Shown here: positions 51,095-60,088 of the stretch, piece after piece
How the letters are laid out: the number at the start of each line of letters is the position of its first letter
How positions within the stretch are numbered: the stretch's first letter is position 1
Source: Pseudoflavitalea rhizosphaerae
Lineage (GTDB): Bacteria > Bacteroidota > Bacteroidia > Chitinophagales > Chitinophagaceae
Assembly: GCF_003991355.1 (NCBI RefSeq)
Contig: NZ_RCSU01000010.1
Coordinates: 1 to 64,000, forward strand
DNA: 64,000 bases
Reading direction: 5' to 3'
Made by a program: the position numbers and the translations under genes
The notes under the pieces: generated by a model
What the model saw: only the letters and a program-made list of their open reading frames with translations
Databases searched by the model: none
Told to the model about the DNA's origin: nothing

Positions 51095-54000
51095 ATGATC
51101 ACTCACCGTTCCGCAGGAAATATATGCGGTCCTGTTTTCGATAAAGGCCCCAAAATCAAATCCGGGGGCGGGCTTCAAAGCCTTCTGTTAAGCATCCTGA
51201 TGCTGACTGCCGGTATTGGTGTTGGGGCCCGCGCAGTGGCGCAGGAGTTCATCTTCAATCACCTCACTTCAAGAGATGGCCTCGCATCCAATTTCGTGTA
51301 CAGTCTTTTGCAGGATGCAAAGGGCTATCTGTGGATAGGCACAGAAAATGGCCTGCAGCGGTACGACGGCTATCAATTCTTTTATCCCTACCAGCAAAGC
51401 GGAGCCGACAGGCTGCCGCGTTTACCCGTAAACCAGATTGTGATGGATACCATGGAGCGCATGTGGCTGCGCATGGGAAAATCCATCGGCATATTCGATC
51501 ATGCAACGTTCAGGTACAAACCTGTACCCTTTGCCAAAGAACTGGATATACCACAGAATGCAGACATCTTCCTGGAAAAAAATGGAAGCGGACAGATATT
51601 TGTCCTGATCCGCAACTGGGGTTGGTTATCCTATGATGAGGGAAAAAATGAACTCAGGGAAGACATAACCCCTTTCTCTATTCCCCGTTCATTTGGACTC
51701 TTCGCCACTTTTGATGATATAAGCACAGGTCGTTTCTGGATCGGCGGAAGAGGCGGATTGGCTTATTTCGATAAAAAAAGAAAACAACTCTTCAGGGCAA
51801 CAGATCCCAATGCACCACATTTCCTGTTGAACGAAAGCAGCATGCGGCAGCATGTAACCAATGTTTATATCGATGGAAAAAGAAGACATTGGTGCACTAC
51901 CTGGGATACCACTAATTATTCCCTTCACTATTTCTGTTATGATGAAAAACTGAAAACCTGGAGCGACGACACGCTCGGCCTTACCACCGTTTCACCCGGC
52001 GGTTATTATGAATTGCACAAATTCACAGAATTTGAGGACACTACTGTGCTCACATATGGTCTTTATCATATGGCCATGCGGCAGGAAGATCGCTTCGAGA
52101 CTTTCATCTTTCCCGGATCATCTCCTTACAATATTGAATTCACCAGGATCTATTCGGTTATCCAGGACCGGGAGAAGTTACTCTGGGTAGCTACTGATAA
52201 TGGATTGTACAATTCCACCAGTAAGCTCAACAGCAACCTGCACCTCGTATTACGGCAGGACCCACAACGCGCCAGCCTGAGTTCTGTTATGGAATTGCCC
52301 AATGGTGATCTCTGGGTTGCCACATGGGGCCGCGGTGTGCTCACCCGTCAGCCCAATCTGAAGAAAAGGGAGATCACTTTCGATCTTCCCAAAGATGATG
52401 GCAATTACAGCCTTACCTGGGACATGCACCTGCAGATCCCCGGAGGCAAGGTATGGATTGCCTGCCAGGCGGGTAGACTAATGATCTATGACACGGTAAA
52501 AGGAAAATCCGTTTTCCTGAAACCTGCTCCCTTCAAGGGTTCTACCATCCGTCAGATCACGGAAGACCAGCAGGGGAATCTTTGGTTTGCTACCCAAAGT
52601 GGTATGATATTGAAATGGAAAAATGGATCCAGCCTGCACGACAGTTCTTTCAAAATAACAAATCAATACAGATCGATCATCAGTAAGATAATGGTTGACA
52701 ATCGGGGATTGCTCTGGATTGCAACCGGGGGGAAGGGCGTTTTTGTGGTGGACCCGCTCACAGGCAATGAAGTGAAGCAGTACAATATTCCATCTTCCCA
52801 ACAATTCTTTTATGGAAACCATGTACGGGATATTGTGCAGGTGAACGACAGCATCTATGCATTTGCCGGCGATTACCTGCATCTCCTGAATTATAATACC
52901 GGCGCTATTACCCATGCCGCCACCTACAATCAGTGGCCCGTTGGTCCTGTGCTGACTATGCAGGTGGATAATCAGCAGAACGTTTGGCTAAGCACTGCCA
53001 ACGGAATGTACAAATACAATTTCGAAGGCAACTATTTCATCAGGTTCACGCAATGGGATGGCCTGATCACCGTATACAATCATAATTTCCTGCTGGATGC
53101 CAGTGTTAAGCTGAGGAATGGGAAACTGGCATTCCTGGGTAATCAGAACATGGTCACGTTTGATCCGGCGCAATACCATGATAAATCTTTGCCACCCGAT
53201 GTACGTATCGGAAGTGTAAAACTGTTCAACGAATTCCTGCCGGTCGATTCCCTGGAAAAACAGGGAGGACTAACGCTTCCGTACGATCGAAATTCGCTCA
53301 CCATCACATTTGCGGCGCTCAGCTTCAACCGGATCGATAAACTCAGTTACTATTACATGCTGGAGGGCGCCAATAAAGACTGGCAAAGAATGGAAGGTCC
53401 GTTGCAGGTGAACTTTACATTGCTGCCTCCCGGCAATTATGTTTTCAAGGTACGCGCCCGTAATGAAGTAGGGATCTTTTCGCCCCATATCACTTCATTG
53501 CGGATCATCATCAGGCCACCTTTCTGGCGGACGTTCTGGTTCTATGGACTGGTAGTGCTGGCCATTGCCGGAGCCCTCTACTATCTTTACCGGCTGCGGA
53601 TCCGCAGGCTGATGCAGGTGGAAAAGATCCGCACACGACTGGCCCGCGACCTGCACGACGATATGGGTTCTACACTCAGCACCATCAATATCCTCAGCAA
53701 TATGGCCGTGAAAAAGATCGGGACTGATCAGCAGGCCAGCCAGGATTATATGGGCCGTATCAGCGACAGCTCTTCCCGCATCATGGAAGCGATGGACGAT
53801 ATCGTATGGAGCATCAATCCCGTGAACGACAGCATGCGCAAGATCCTGGCGCGTATGAAGGAATTTGCCGGCAACGTGTTGGAGGCAAGCGATATCGAAT
53901 ACACTTTTACAGTGGACGAAACTGTAAAAGACATGACCTTCGATATGGAATGGCGACGGGAGATCTTTCTCGTTTTCAAGGAAGCCATCAATAATATTGT

Positions 54001-54238
54001 GAAATACGCTAAAGCTGCAAAAGTGGACATTACCCTTCGCAAGCAAAAGAACGCCCTGCAAATGACGATCACCGATAATGGAGTGGGTTTCAACACAGAA
54101 GATGATCAGCAGGGACCAGTAAGGGGTAATGGACTGCGGAACATGAGGAAGCGGGCTGAAGCGATGAAGGGGGCATTGAAGATCATCTCAGCCCCTGAAT
54201 CCGGCACTTCAGTGGAGCTCAGGATACCCTTAGCATAA
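51095..54238 (+). CDS. Sensor histidine kinase of the NarX/DesK type with propeller sensor
   Basis: This 1047-aa kinase starts at ATG 51095 (MITHRSAGN), with a signal helix near residues 28-48 (LLLSILMLTAGIGVGARAVA). The sensor part is a set of Reg_prop blades (GLASNFVYSLLQDAKGYLWIG, LLWIATGGKGVFVVDPL) and a Y_Y_Y domain. The membrane helix is near residues 812-835. The core is HisKA_3: RTRLARDLHDDMGSTLSTIN with the phospho-His near residue 853. The ATPase domain follows (AINNIVKYAKAAKVDI, DNGVGF, GNGLRNMRKRAEAMKG). A response regulator gene lies 62 bp downstream and is its likely partner. Confidence 0.93.
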   Translation: MITHRSAGNICGPVFDKGPKIKSGGGLQSLLLSILMLTAGIGVGARAVAQEFIFNHLTSRDGLASNFVYSLLQDAKGYLWIGTENGLQRYDGYQFFYPYQQSGADRLPRLPVNQIVMDTMERMWLRMGKSIGIFDHATFRYKPVPFAKELDIPQNADIFLEKNGSGQIFVLIRNWGWLSYDEGKNELREDITPFSIPRSFGLFATFDDISTGRFWIGGRGGLAYFDKKRKQLFRATDPNAPHFLLNESSMRQHVTNVYIDGKRRHWCTTWDTTNYSLHYFCYDEKLKTWSDDTLGLTTVSPGGYYELHKFTEFEDTTVLTYGLYHMAMRQEDRFETFIFPGSSPYNIEFTRIYSVIQDREKLLWVATDNGLYNSTSKLNSNLHLVLRQDPQRASLSSVMELPNGDLWVATWGRGVLTRQPNLKKREITFDLPKDDGNYSLTWDMHLQIPGGKVWIACQAGRLMIYDTVKGKSVFLKPAPFKGSTIRQITEDQQGNLWFATQSGMILKWKNGSSLHDSSFKITNQYRSIISKIMVDNRGLLWIATGGKGVFVVDPLTGNEVKQYNIPSSQQFFYGNHVRDIVQVNDSIYAFAGDYLHLLNYNTGAITHAATYNQWPVGPVLTMQVDNQQNVWLSTANGMYKYNFEGNYFIRFTQWDGLITVYNHNFLLDASVKLRNGKLAFLGNQNMVTFDPAQYHDKSLPPDVRIGSVKLFNEFLPVDSLEKQGGLTLPYDRNSLTITFAALSFNRIDKLSYYYMLEGANKDWQRMEGPLQVNFTLLPPGNYVFKVRARNEVGIFSPHITSLRIIIRPPFWRTFWFYGLVVLAIAGALYYLYRLRIRRLMQVEKIRTRLARDLHDDMGSTLSTINILSNMAVKKIGTDQQASQDYMGRISDSSSRIMEAMDDIVWSINPVNDSMRKILARMKEFAGNVLEASDIEYTFTVDETVKDMTFDMEWRREIFLVFKEAINNIVKYAKAAKVDITLRKQKNALQMTITDNGVGFNTEDDQQGPVRGNGLRNMRKRAEAMKGALKIISAPESGTSVELRIPLA

Positions 54239-54300
54239 TCATGTGATAGCAGAAAGTGACCTTAGCCCCTATTTTTGCAAAGAACCAGCAAACTACGTAC

Positions 54301-54933
54301 ATGATCAAAATATTGTTATACGATGATTCCGAAGTGATGCGCGAATCCCTGGTGCTGCTGCTCAGCAATACCGATGGGTTTGAGGTGGTGGGCGCTTTCG
54401 ACAACTGCGAAACCGCCGTGCAGGATATCAAAACACTGAAACCTGATGTGATTTTGCTGGACATCGATATGCCGGCTATGACAGGCATTGAAGGGCTGGC
54501 CAAAATAAGAAGTCAGCACCCTGACGTAAAGGTCCTGATGCTGACTGTATTTGACGATAACAAAAATGTATTCGAAGCGATCCGCCAGGGTGCTAATGGG
54601 TACCTGCTGAAGAAAACCCCTCCTGTCAAGCTCATCGACTATATCCGCGAAGTGCACGAAGGCGGAGCTCCGATGAATGCGAGCATAGCTACCCAGGTAT
54701 TGAAAATGTTTGCCGGTATGCAGCCCTCTGTCAGTCCCGATTACGCGCTCTCCCAGCGCGAAAAGCAGGTATTACAAAGCCTGGTGGATGGGAACAGCTA
54801 CAAGATGGTGGCGGCGGAAATGTACATTTCTATCGATACCGTACGTAGTCATATCCGCAGCATTTACGAAAAGCTGCATGTGAACTCCAAGAGTGAAGCC
54901 GTTGCCAAAGCGCTCCGCGACCGGATAGTATAA
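54301..54933 (+). CDS. NarL-family response regulator
   Basis: This 210-aa regulator is from ATG 54301 (MIKILLYDDSEVM). The receiver has the acidic pair (YDDSEVMRES), phospho-acceptor Asp in DVILLDIDMPAMTG near residue 55, and the LLKKTPP lysine. The LuxR-type HTH (LSQREKQVLQSLVDGNSYKMVAAEM, SIDTVRSHIRSIYEKL) is at about residues 145-205. The kinase upstream is of the matching NarX class, so the two form a complete phosphorelay. Target genes cannot be read from the sequence. Confidence 0.95.
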   Translation: MIKILLYDDSEVMRESLVLLLSNTDGFEVVGAFDNCETAVQDIKTLKPDVILLDIDMPAMTGIEGLAKIRSQHPDVKVLMLTVFDDNKNVFEAIRQGANGYLLKKTPPVKLIDYIREVHEGGAPMNASIATQVLKMFAGMQPSVSPDYALSQREKQVLQSLVDGNSYKMVAAEMYISIDTVRSHIRSIYEKLHVNSKSEAVAKALRDRIV

Positions 54934-54949
54934 TCCAGTGCTTCTATTT

Positions 54950-55522
54950 TTACTTCTTGATATACTCAACATTTGCGACGATATGGATCTCCTCGCCCAA
55001 CATGGCTGATGGCGTACTGGTGCAAACTCCAAAGTCTTTTCTGTTGATGGTGCCTGTAACTTTGAAACCTGCCATTGGCGTTTTGTCCATTGGGTTCTCT
55101 CCCAGTTTGCCAACGGCAGTAAGTGTAACGGTTTTGGTTACCCCATGTAAGGTGAGTGGACCGGTTACTTTGTAATGATCTCCTTCTTTTTTGAATGAAG
55201 TGCTTTTAAAGGTGATGGTTGGGTATTTATCTGTATCCAGGTAATCTGGCTTTCTGAGGTAACCATCTCTCATTTCATTGTCTGTGTTGATACTGGCCGC
55301 ATCCGCGATGAGGGTAACCGAGGCATCGGTAAACTCCTTACCATTGGAAGTAATGGTTGATTCTTTGATCTTAAACGATCCTTCCACATCGGCCAGGGAA
55401 AGATGTGAAACGGAAAACCTCAGCCTGGCATGGTGTTCATCGAATGTCCATATATCTGCGGGGAATGATTTCCAGGAGAACATTGCTATGGCGATGAGAG
55501 GAAATACAATTGCCTTTTTCAT
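54950..55522 (-). CDS. YceI-family lipocalin-like protein
   Basis: This 190-aa exported protein has a signal peptide (MKKAIVFPLIAIAMFSWKSF). The YceI beta-barrel shows FDEHHARLRFSVSHLSLADVEGSF, DNEMRDGYLRKPDYLDTDKYPTITFKST and KVTGPLTLHGVTKTVTL as successive strands. Members bind isoprenoid or other lipids in the periplasm. It is convergent with the response regulator, 16 bp between stops, and monocistronic. Confidence 0.93.
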   Translation of the reverse strand: MKKAIVFPLIAIAMFSWKSFPADIWTFDEHHARLRFSVSHLSLADVEGSFKIKESTITSNGKEFTDASVTLIADAASINTDNEMRDGYLRKPDYLDTDKYPTITFKSTSFKKEGDHYKVTGPLTLHGVTKTVTLTAVGKLGENPMDKTPMAGFKVTGTINRKDFGVCTSTPSAMLGEEIHIVANVEYIKK

Positions 55523-55807
55523 GTTGTTGATTTTTTGTTGATGGAATAATGCAAACCTAGAATAGTCGCGGGATGCGAAGCGGGTGTGGTAACGACAAAA
55601 AGGGGGAGAACGGCGACAGGCCGGTTGAAGTGGGAAGAATGGAGGATGAAGGGGATTGTTTTTGCAGGCTGGAACTGTTGCTGGTGGGGGATTTCGCTCG
55701 TAAGCGGTAATTTTGGCAAAAATAAATTTCTAAATGTGTGAGTTTTTGAAAGTTAAATCCTTACTTTTGCATCCCGCAATTTTCGGATTGCGTCCGGAAA
55801 AAAAGTT

Positions 55808-55881
55808 CGGGAAGTAGCGCAGGCCGGTAGCGCACCTGGTTTGGGACCAGGGGGTCGCAGGTTCGAATCCTGTCTTCCCGA
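55808..55881 (+). tRNA. tRNA-Pro (anticodon TGG)
   Basis: The cloverleaf is clear. The acceptor CGGGAAG pairs with CTTCCCG, the D arm has GCGC / GCGC, the anticodon stem CCTGG / CCAGG holds the loop TTTGGGA with TGG, and the T arm has GCAGGTTCGAATCCTGT. The discriminator is A. CCA is not encoded. Length 74 nt. Confidence 0.96.
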
Positions 55882-55886
55882 CAACG

Positions 55887-55920
55887 AAAAAAGCGATCTG
55901 AATTTCAGATCGCTTTTTTT
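55887..55920 (+). terminator. Terminator of tRNA-Pro
   Basis: The stem AAGCGATCTGAA / TTCAGATCGCTT with a short loop is followed by T residues. It also overlaps the last bases of the convergent 90-aa gene. Confidence 0.85.
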
Positions 55921-56177
55921 GTCACCAGAATTCTCGTCTCACTGGATCTGGTTTCTATCAATCCAGGAAAGCACTCTTCAATGACTTTCATTATTTCATT
56001 AAAATCACTGTCTCTAATTACTTTTTCATTTTTATAATTAGTTTCATCAAATACATCATTTCCATCAAATACGTAGTAGTGAATTTGATACATATCATTC
56101 GTGAAACTTAGATGAATTGTATAACGTTCCTGATCCTTTCCATCGTAATAGAATGTAATCCTCCTCTGATTCTTCAC
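55905..56177 (-). CDS. Small hypothetical protein next to Fic gene
   Basis: This 90-aa protein is not recognised. It is rich in aromatic residues and charged (RRITFYYDGKDQERYTIHLSF) with predicted beta-strands followed by a helix (FNEIMKVIEECFPGL). No leader or membrane helix. It lies 71 bp downstream of the Fic gene on the same strand, and the same low GC content suggests they arrived together. It might be a partner or antidote of Fic, but nothing in the sequence proves it. Confidence 0.55.
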   Translation of the reverse strand: MKNQRRITFYYDGKDQERYTIHLSFTNDMYQIHYYVFDGNDVFDETNYKNEKVIRDSDFNEIMKVIEECFPGLIETRSSETRILVTKKAI

Positions 56178-56248
56178 TTTTCTGTATAATTCTTTTCAGC
56201 ATACTTCCATTCAGTTCAATAAAATCTAAACCGACAAAGATTAATCTA

Positions 56249-57295
56249 TTAAAAATACGTCTTAACCGCAAACTCAAATTGGCCAATAAAAATCTTTTTA
56301 AAAGCACTGATATTATTCTGTTCGTAAAATATCAACATTGCTTTTTTATATTCAACAGAATCTACAGTTCGAAACGAAATGGGACAGTAATTATTTGCAA
56401 TCAAAATTGCATTGCTGACAATTCGCGCAGTTCTCTTATTCCCATCAACAAACGGCTGGATGTATGAAAGTAGCACTAGAGATAATAATGATTTTTCAAA
56501 AACGCTCGCTCTGCTGTTGATTAACTCACACATATCTCTAACAGCCTCTCTTATCTGATATTCATTATCCAATGGCCGGTAGTTAGTTCCTGATATACCT
56601 ACCCTTCCTTGTCTGATATTTCGATCAACACCAAGGTCCTTTAAAAGAATGCTATGAATATCTTCTATTCTTGATATTGTTAATGGAACAACATAATCAG
56701 GATGATCAATAATAAATGAAATAGCATCCTTATGGTTCAATAACATTGTTGCATCTTCTTTTGGCTTTCCAATAGCTACCTCTTTATCTTTTAACAGGCG
56801 TTCGGTTTCCAGCAACGAGTAAGTGTTCCCTTCAATCTGGGAGGACTTCCAGCTCAAATCTATAGCAAGCCTTTCAAACTCCTTATTATATTCAGTCGGA
56901 GTAAGTTTAGAAATATTTCTTTTAAACTGCTCTTGTAGTGAGTCTAGATGTTTTGACTCATCGTCAGTGAAAACCCTTGCCGAAGGCAACTGTTGGCCTA
57001 TTAATTCAAGATTAAAATCAGATTTTATGGTCCGCTCATCAATCTCCTTTAAGAAATACTTTTCAATATCTACCGGAGATAGCAACATAAAAGAAGAACC
57101 AATGTAGTATCTCGTACTTTTACCTTGCCCTTTGGCAATTACCCAATTCTGAGCAATTAATTGAGATATTGCTCTCTTGGTTGTGGCATATGCTTTATTT
57201 CCTGAAATCCCTTCGTGGATGTAAAGAGAAGATTGCCCTGGGTTATCCCTGATAAACTCCAGAATAGCCATCTGAGTGCCCGATAGACTTGTCAT
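56249..57295 (-). CDS. Fic-domain protein with altered catalytic motif
   Basis: This 348-aa protein has a winged-helix-like N-terminus (residues 1-70: GTQMAILEFIRDNPGQSSLYI, KAYATTKRAISQLIAQNWV) and a Fic domain. Fic enzymes usually transfer AMP to target hydroxyls with the motif HPFxDGNGR. Here it reads QPFVDGNKRTAR near residue 279, so the catalytic His is Gln and the second Gly is Lys. The self-inhibitory motif, [ST]xxxE[GN], is present before it as SSQIEGN near residue 153. The gene is AT-rich compared with its neighbours and follows a tRNA, which suggests transfer. Activity without the histidine is doubtful; regulation of its own promoter through the winged helix is possible. Confidence 0.85.
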   Translation of the reverse strand: MTSLSGTQMAILEFIRDNPGQSSLYIHEGISGNKAYATTKRAISQLIAQNWVIAKGQGKSTRYYIGSSFMLLSPVDIEKYFLKEIDERTIKSDFNLELIGQQLPSARVFTDDESKHLDSLQEQFKRNISKLTPTEYNKEFERLAIDLSWKSSQIEGNTYSLLETERLLKDKEVAIGKPKEDATMLLNHKDAISFIIDHPDYVVPLTISRIEDIHSILLKDLGVDRNIRQGRVGISGTNYRPLDNEYQIREAVRDMCELINSRASVFEKSLLSLVLLSYIQPFVDGNKRTARIVSNAILIANNYCPISFRTVDSVEYKKAMLIFYEQNNISAFKKIFIGQFEFAVKTYF

Positions 57296-57587
57296 ATTAA
57301 GCTCATTTCTTCAATAAATCTAGCTCAAATTCCTCAAATAATGAGCTTAATTATGAAATTTGGGTATGTGAAGTGAGCTCAATGTGGATTTAGCTTACCC
57401 TTGGCAAAAATAAAGCTCATGGTCCGCTCTATTCATGCATCGAAAAACAGCTTTATTTAATCTCATTTAGTAATGGTATCAAAATCCCATCCAACGAATA
57501 AAGACTATCACCAATAAACTATTTATTGATTTCCAACAATTCAGAAACGAAAAGATTAGATATCTGTCCAATCCACCCGACAAGAGA

Positions 57588-57628
57588 GGACAAAGAGGAA
57601 ATATTTCCGCTTTGTCCTTTTTCTTTTT
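57588..57628 (+). terminator. Terminator-like hairpin at the end of the AT-rich insert
   Basis: The arms GGACAAAG / CTTTGTCC, with an inner GGAAAT / ATTTCC palindrome, are followed by TTTTTCTTTTT. Just before it, at 57576-57583, is CCCGACAA, the same 8 bases that end the tRNA-Pro gene plus three flanking bases (55877-55884). It may mark the far end of an insertion. Confidence 0.55.
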
Positions 57629-57751
57629 GGTCAAAAGCCGCGCTGAGACTGTATATACATTGGACCGCTTCACTGAGGCGGGTGGTTCGAAAATGCGAAT
57701 CAAGTTGAAAAGTTGGGGGGATTTGTAAGAAAGTGGTTGTTTTGCAGCCTG

Positions 57752-58164
57752 ATGAATAAAGCTCAAGGACAGGATACGTTAAAAGAATTGATGGGTTATT
57801 TATTGCCCGCTGGTACACTGGATTATTTCGATTTAACTCACATCGTAAAGGACAAAGAGGTCTGGTGCTGTTTTTAGAAGAAAAGAATTTCCCGCCAGCA
57901 GAATACCAGCATCAAATACTTCACTCAAAAGGCTTCCCGCCTGAAGTCCGGGTTCAGGGCTTTCCCATTCGAGATCAAAAAGTAATCTTAAGCATACGTC
58001 GCCGCTGGGAAATAACCAGTACCGGAGAAATCGTATCACGCAACTGCGACCTGGTAATGCAGGGAGCACGACTTACCAAAGAGTTCCAATGCCAAAATCA
58101 AGGCCTTCAGGACATCAGCCAGAGGCGTGAGCGACATCAAATTCTTCCTGTTCAGGCTATCTAA
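57752..58164 (+). pseudogene. Decayed ISAon1-like transposase N-terminal region
   Basis: Two overlapping frames give parts of one protein. The first (from ATG 57752) reads TLKELMGYLLPAGTLDYFDL and stops at 57875. The next frame continues with FLEEKNFPPAEYQH, FPIRDQKVILSIRRRW and NCDLVMQGARLTKEF, to 58164. This pattern (PPxxY, FPIRDR, IRRRRW, RDWxLVAxGTRxTxEF) is that of the small N-terminal ORF of ISAon1-type insertion sequences, named from memory. A frameshift near 57870 breaks it and no catalytic transposase half follows, so it is a remnant. Lower confidence that both ends of the IS are absent. Confidence 0.7.
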
Positions 58165-58207
58165 TTCTCAACCATTAAAGTGCTTACGTCTTGACGAATA
58201 ATACATC

Positions 58208-58450
58208 TCATTGTTGGCCTGCTTCATTCACTTTGATAACGCGATTATCCAGCATAACCCCATTCAATGCTCGAATAGCGCTTTTCGCTTCTTCAGTTTC
58301 TTTCATTTCAACAAAACCAAATCCGCGACTCCGATTGGTCACTTTGTCCATCACAATATTTACTGAAGTAACCTCGCCATACGTTGAAAAACGTTTATGC
58401 AGATCTTCATTTCGCACGTTGAAACCTAGATTTGAAACATGAATATTCAT
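58208..58450 (-). CDS. RRM-domain RNA-binding protein
   Basis: This 80-aa protein is a single RNA-recognition motif: RNP-2 is IHVSNLGF at residues 3-10 and RNP-1 is RGFGFVEM at about residues 42-49, with the aromatic residues that stack on RNA. Such small RRM proteins are often induced by cold in cyanobacteria and Bacteroidetes. It is monocistronic. The upstream 419 bp holds a long palindrome at 58599-58643. Confidence 0.93.
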   Translation of the reverse strand: MNIHVSNLGFNVRNEDLHKRFSTYGEVTSVNIVMDKVTNRSRGFGFVEMKETEEAKSAIRALNGVMLDNRVIKVNEAGQQ

Positions 58451-58869
58451 TCCTTAAAAATTTTTAAGTGAAGTTGACTGATATGAAGTCAAGAAGGAAA
58501 TGATATCTTACCTGATTGGATATCGCATGAAAGATACGATCGAATATCGAGTTATTGTTTTTTATTTAACTGACTACGCCTGAAGTGTAAATTCCTTGAA
58601 AATATGGATACAACTGCAATCAAACCAGCTGTATCCATATTTTAATAGTTATTGCCGATTAAATAAGGTACCTTTAATTACTATCAGAAAGCATCTCTTA
58701 CTGCTTCTTCAATTAAGTCCAGTCGATTTGAGAGCAACGCCAACTACTGACCGTGTTCATTGTTGTTAAGACCAGTTAATTATCTATTGCGCTGTAAAGG
58801 GCATTAGCATGCTATGCTGTCTTCTCAAGATTTTAGTCACATACTTCTTCATCGTAAAAACACAGCTGC
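58451..58869. other. 419-bp spacer with one palindrome
   Basis: This gene-free stretch separates the divergent RRM and glycosyltransferase genes. The only structure I see is the inverted repeat AAAATATGGATACA (58599-58612) / TGTATCCATATTTT (58630-58643), extended by CTG / CAG across one mismatch. It is AT-rich and has no T run suited to a terminator. No open frame over 30 codons is convincing. Confidence 0.5.
58599..58643. repeat. 14-bp perfect inverted repeat in the RRM upstream region
   Basis: The arms AAAATATGGATACA and TGTATCCATATTTT are exact complements separated by 17 nt. The loop side extends the pairing by three more bases after one mismatch. It is about 150 bp upstream of the RRM start. 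Role unknown: regulator site or RNA hairpin. Confidence 0.6.
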
Positions 58870-60078
58870 ATGATAACATCTTCTCATCAGTCAAGAATTC
58901 TTTTCATAAGTACGTTTCCTCCTTCAAAATGTGGAATAGCCAGTTTTACGGAGGACCTGCTGAATGCAATCACACCTGCCATCAACAATGATTTTGTGAT
59001 CAATATTTGCGCACTTGGCAACCAGGAATTATCCAATAACTTCAAATACCCGGTAACTATGGTAATGGATGCACATCAACTTGCATCTTGCATAGATACT
59101 GCTCAACTGATCAATAACGACAGTTCCATTGAACTGGTTTCCGTTGAACATGAGTTTGGCTTGTTTGGCGGTGAACTGGGAGAATATTTACTGGGCTTTC
59201 TCTCCATGTTGGAAAAGCCATTTATCATTAGATTCCATACTGTACTGCCTGATCCCGATTCCAAAAGACTACAGGTTGTTCGGGCAATAGCCATGCTGGC
59301 AGAAAAAATAATTGTAATGACCGGAAACTCTTCCCGGTTACTGACTGAAGACTACCAGATTGATTCAGACAAGATCACTATCATCCCTCATGGAACACAC
59401 GCCCGAACCGGATTGAGTGAAGCAGAACTGAAGATCGCTAATGATCTTGAGAATAAGCTTGTACTCACCACCTTTGGTTTACTGAGCCCCAACAAAGGAA
59501 TAGAAAAAGGTATACTGGCAATGAAAGATATCTGTGCCCGCATTCCCGAAGCCATCTATATCGTTATTGGACAAACACATCCTAATCTGTTGCTCCAGGA
59601 AGGTGAGGAATACAGAAATTATCTGCAGCAGATAATCGATGATAACAATTTACAGCAAAACATACGACTGATAAATGAATATGTACCCACTAAAAAACTG
59701 ATGGAGTATCTGGCTTTGACCGATATATATCTGTTCACATCAAAAGACCCTGATCAGGCAGTGAGTGGCACATTTTTGTATGCGATGAGTGCAGGCTGTG
59801 CCATTATTTCCAATGCGTTCATCCTTGCAAAGGAAATGCTCGATGAAAAAACAGGCATTATCCTTCAAACCAATGAAGTGAATGAATTGGCAGAGTATGC
59901 CATTGGCCTGCTTCAGAATAAAAATGCAAGAACGCAAATGGGCATCCGTGCCTTCATAAAAACAAGAAACTCCAACTGGAAAAATGTAGCAGAAAAACAC
60001 ATTGAACTTTTCAACAAAACACTGGCAAGGCCGATAAAGCCCGCAAAAACTTTTACCATTTTGTCAGTTAACCAGTAA
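58870..60078 (+). CDS. Glycosyltransferase family 4
   Basis: This 402-aa GT-B fold enzyme has the N-terminal FISTFPPSKCGIASFTEDLL (acceptor side) and a C-terminal half with the donor-binding LTTFGLLSPNKGIEKGILAM, and the segment SGTFLYAMSAGCAIISNAF. The usual EAMA-type glutamate motif is changed to YAMSAGC. No signal peptide or membrane helix. It is the first gene of a three-gene plus-strand unit, 10 bp before the (alpha/alpha)6-like protein. It likely uses GDP- or UDP-sugar to build a mannan-type or other surface glycan, but the donor is unknown. Confidence 0.85.
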   Translation: MITSSHQSRILFISTFPPSKCGIASFTEDLLNAITPAINNDFVINICALGNQELSNNFKYPVTMVMDAHQLASCIDTAQLINNDSSIELVSVEHEFGLFGGELGEYLLGFLSMLEKPFIIRFHTVLPDPDSKRLQVVRAIAMLAEKIIVMTGNSSRLLTEDYQIDSDKITIIPHGTHARTGLSEAELKIANDLENKLVLTTFGLLSPNKGIEKGILAMKDICARIPEAIYIVIGQTHPNLLLQEGEEYRNYLQQIIDDNNLQQNIRLINEYVPTKKLMEYLALTDIYLFTSKDPDQAVSGTFLYAMSAGCAIISNAFILAKEMLDEKTGIILQTNEVNELAEYAIGLLQNKNARTQMGIRAFIKTRNSNWKNVAEKHIELFNKTLARPIKPAKTFTILSVNQ

Positions 60079-60088
60079 AAAAATATTA

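Noticed and set aside
56095-56307. 70-aa frame overlapping the 3' end of the Fic gene
   Set aside because: It overlaps both neighbours in another frame and shows no independent start signal.
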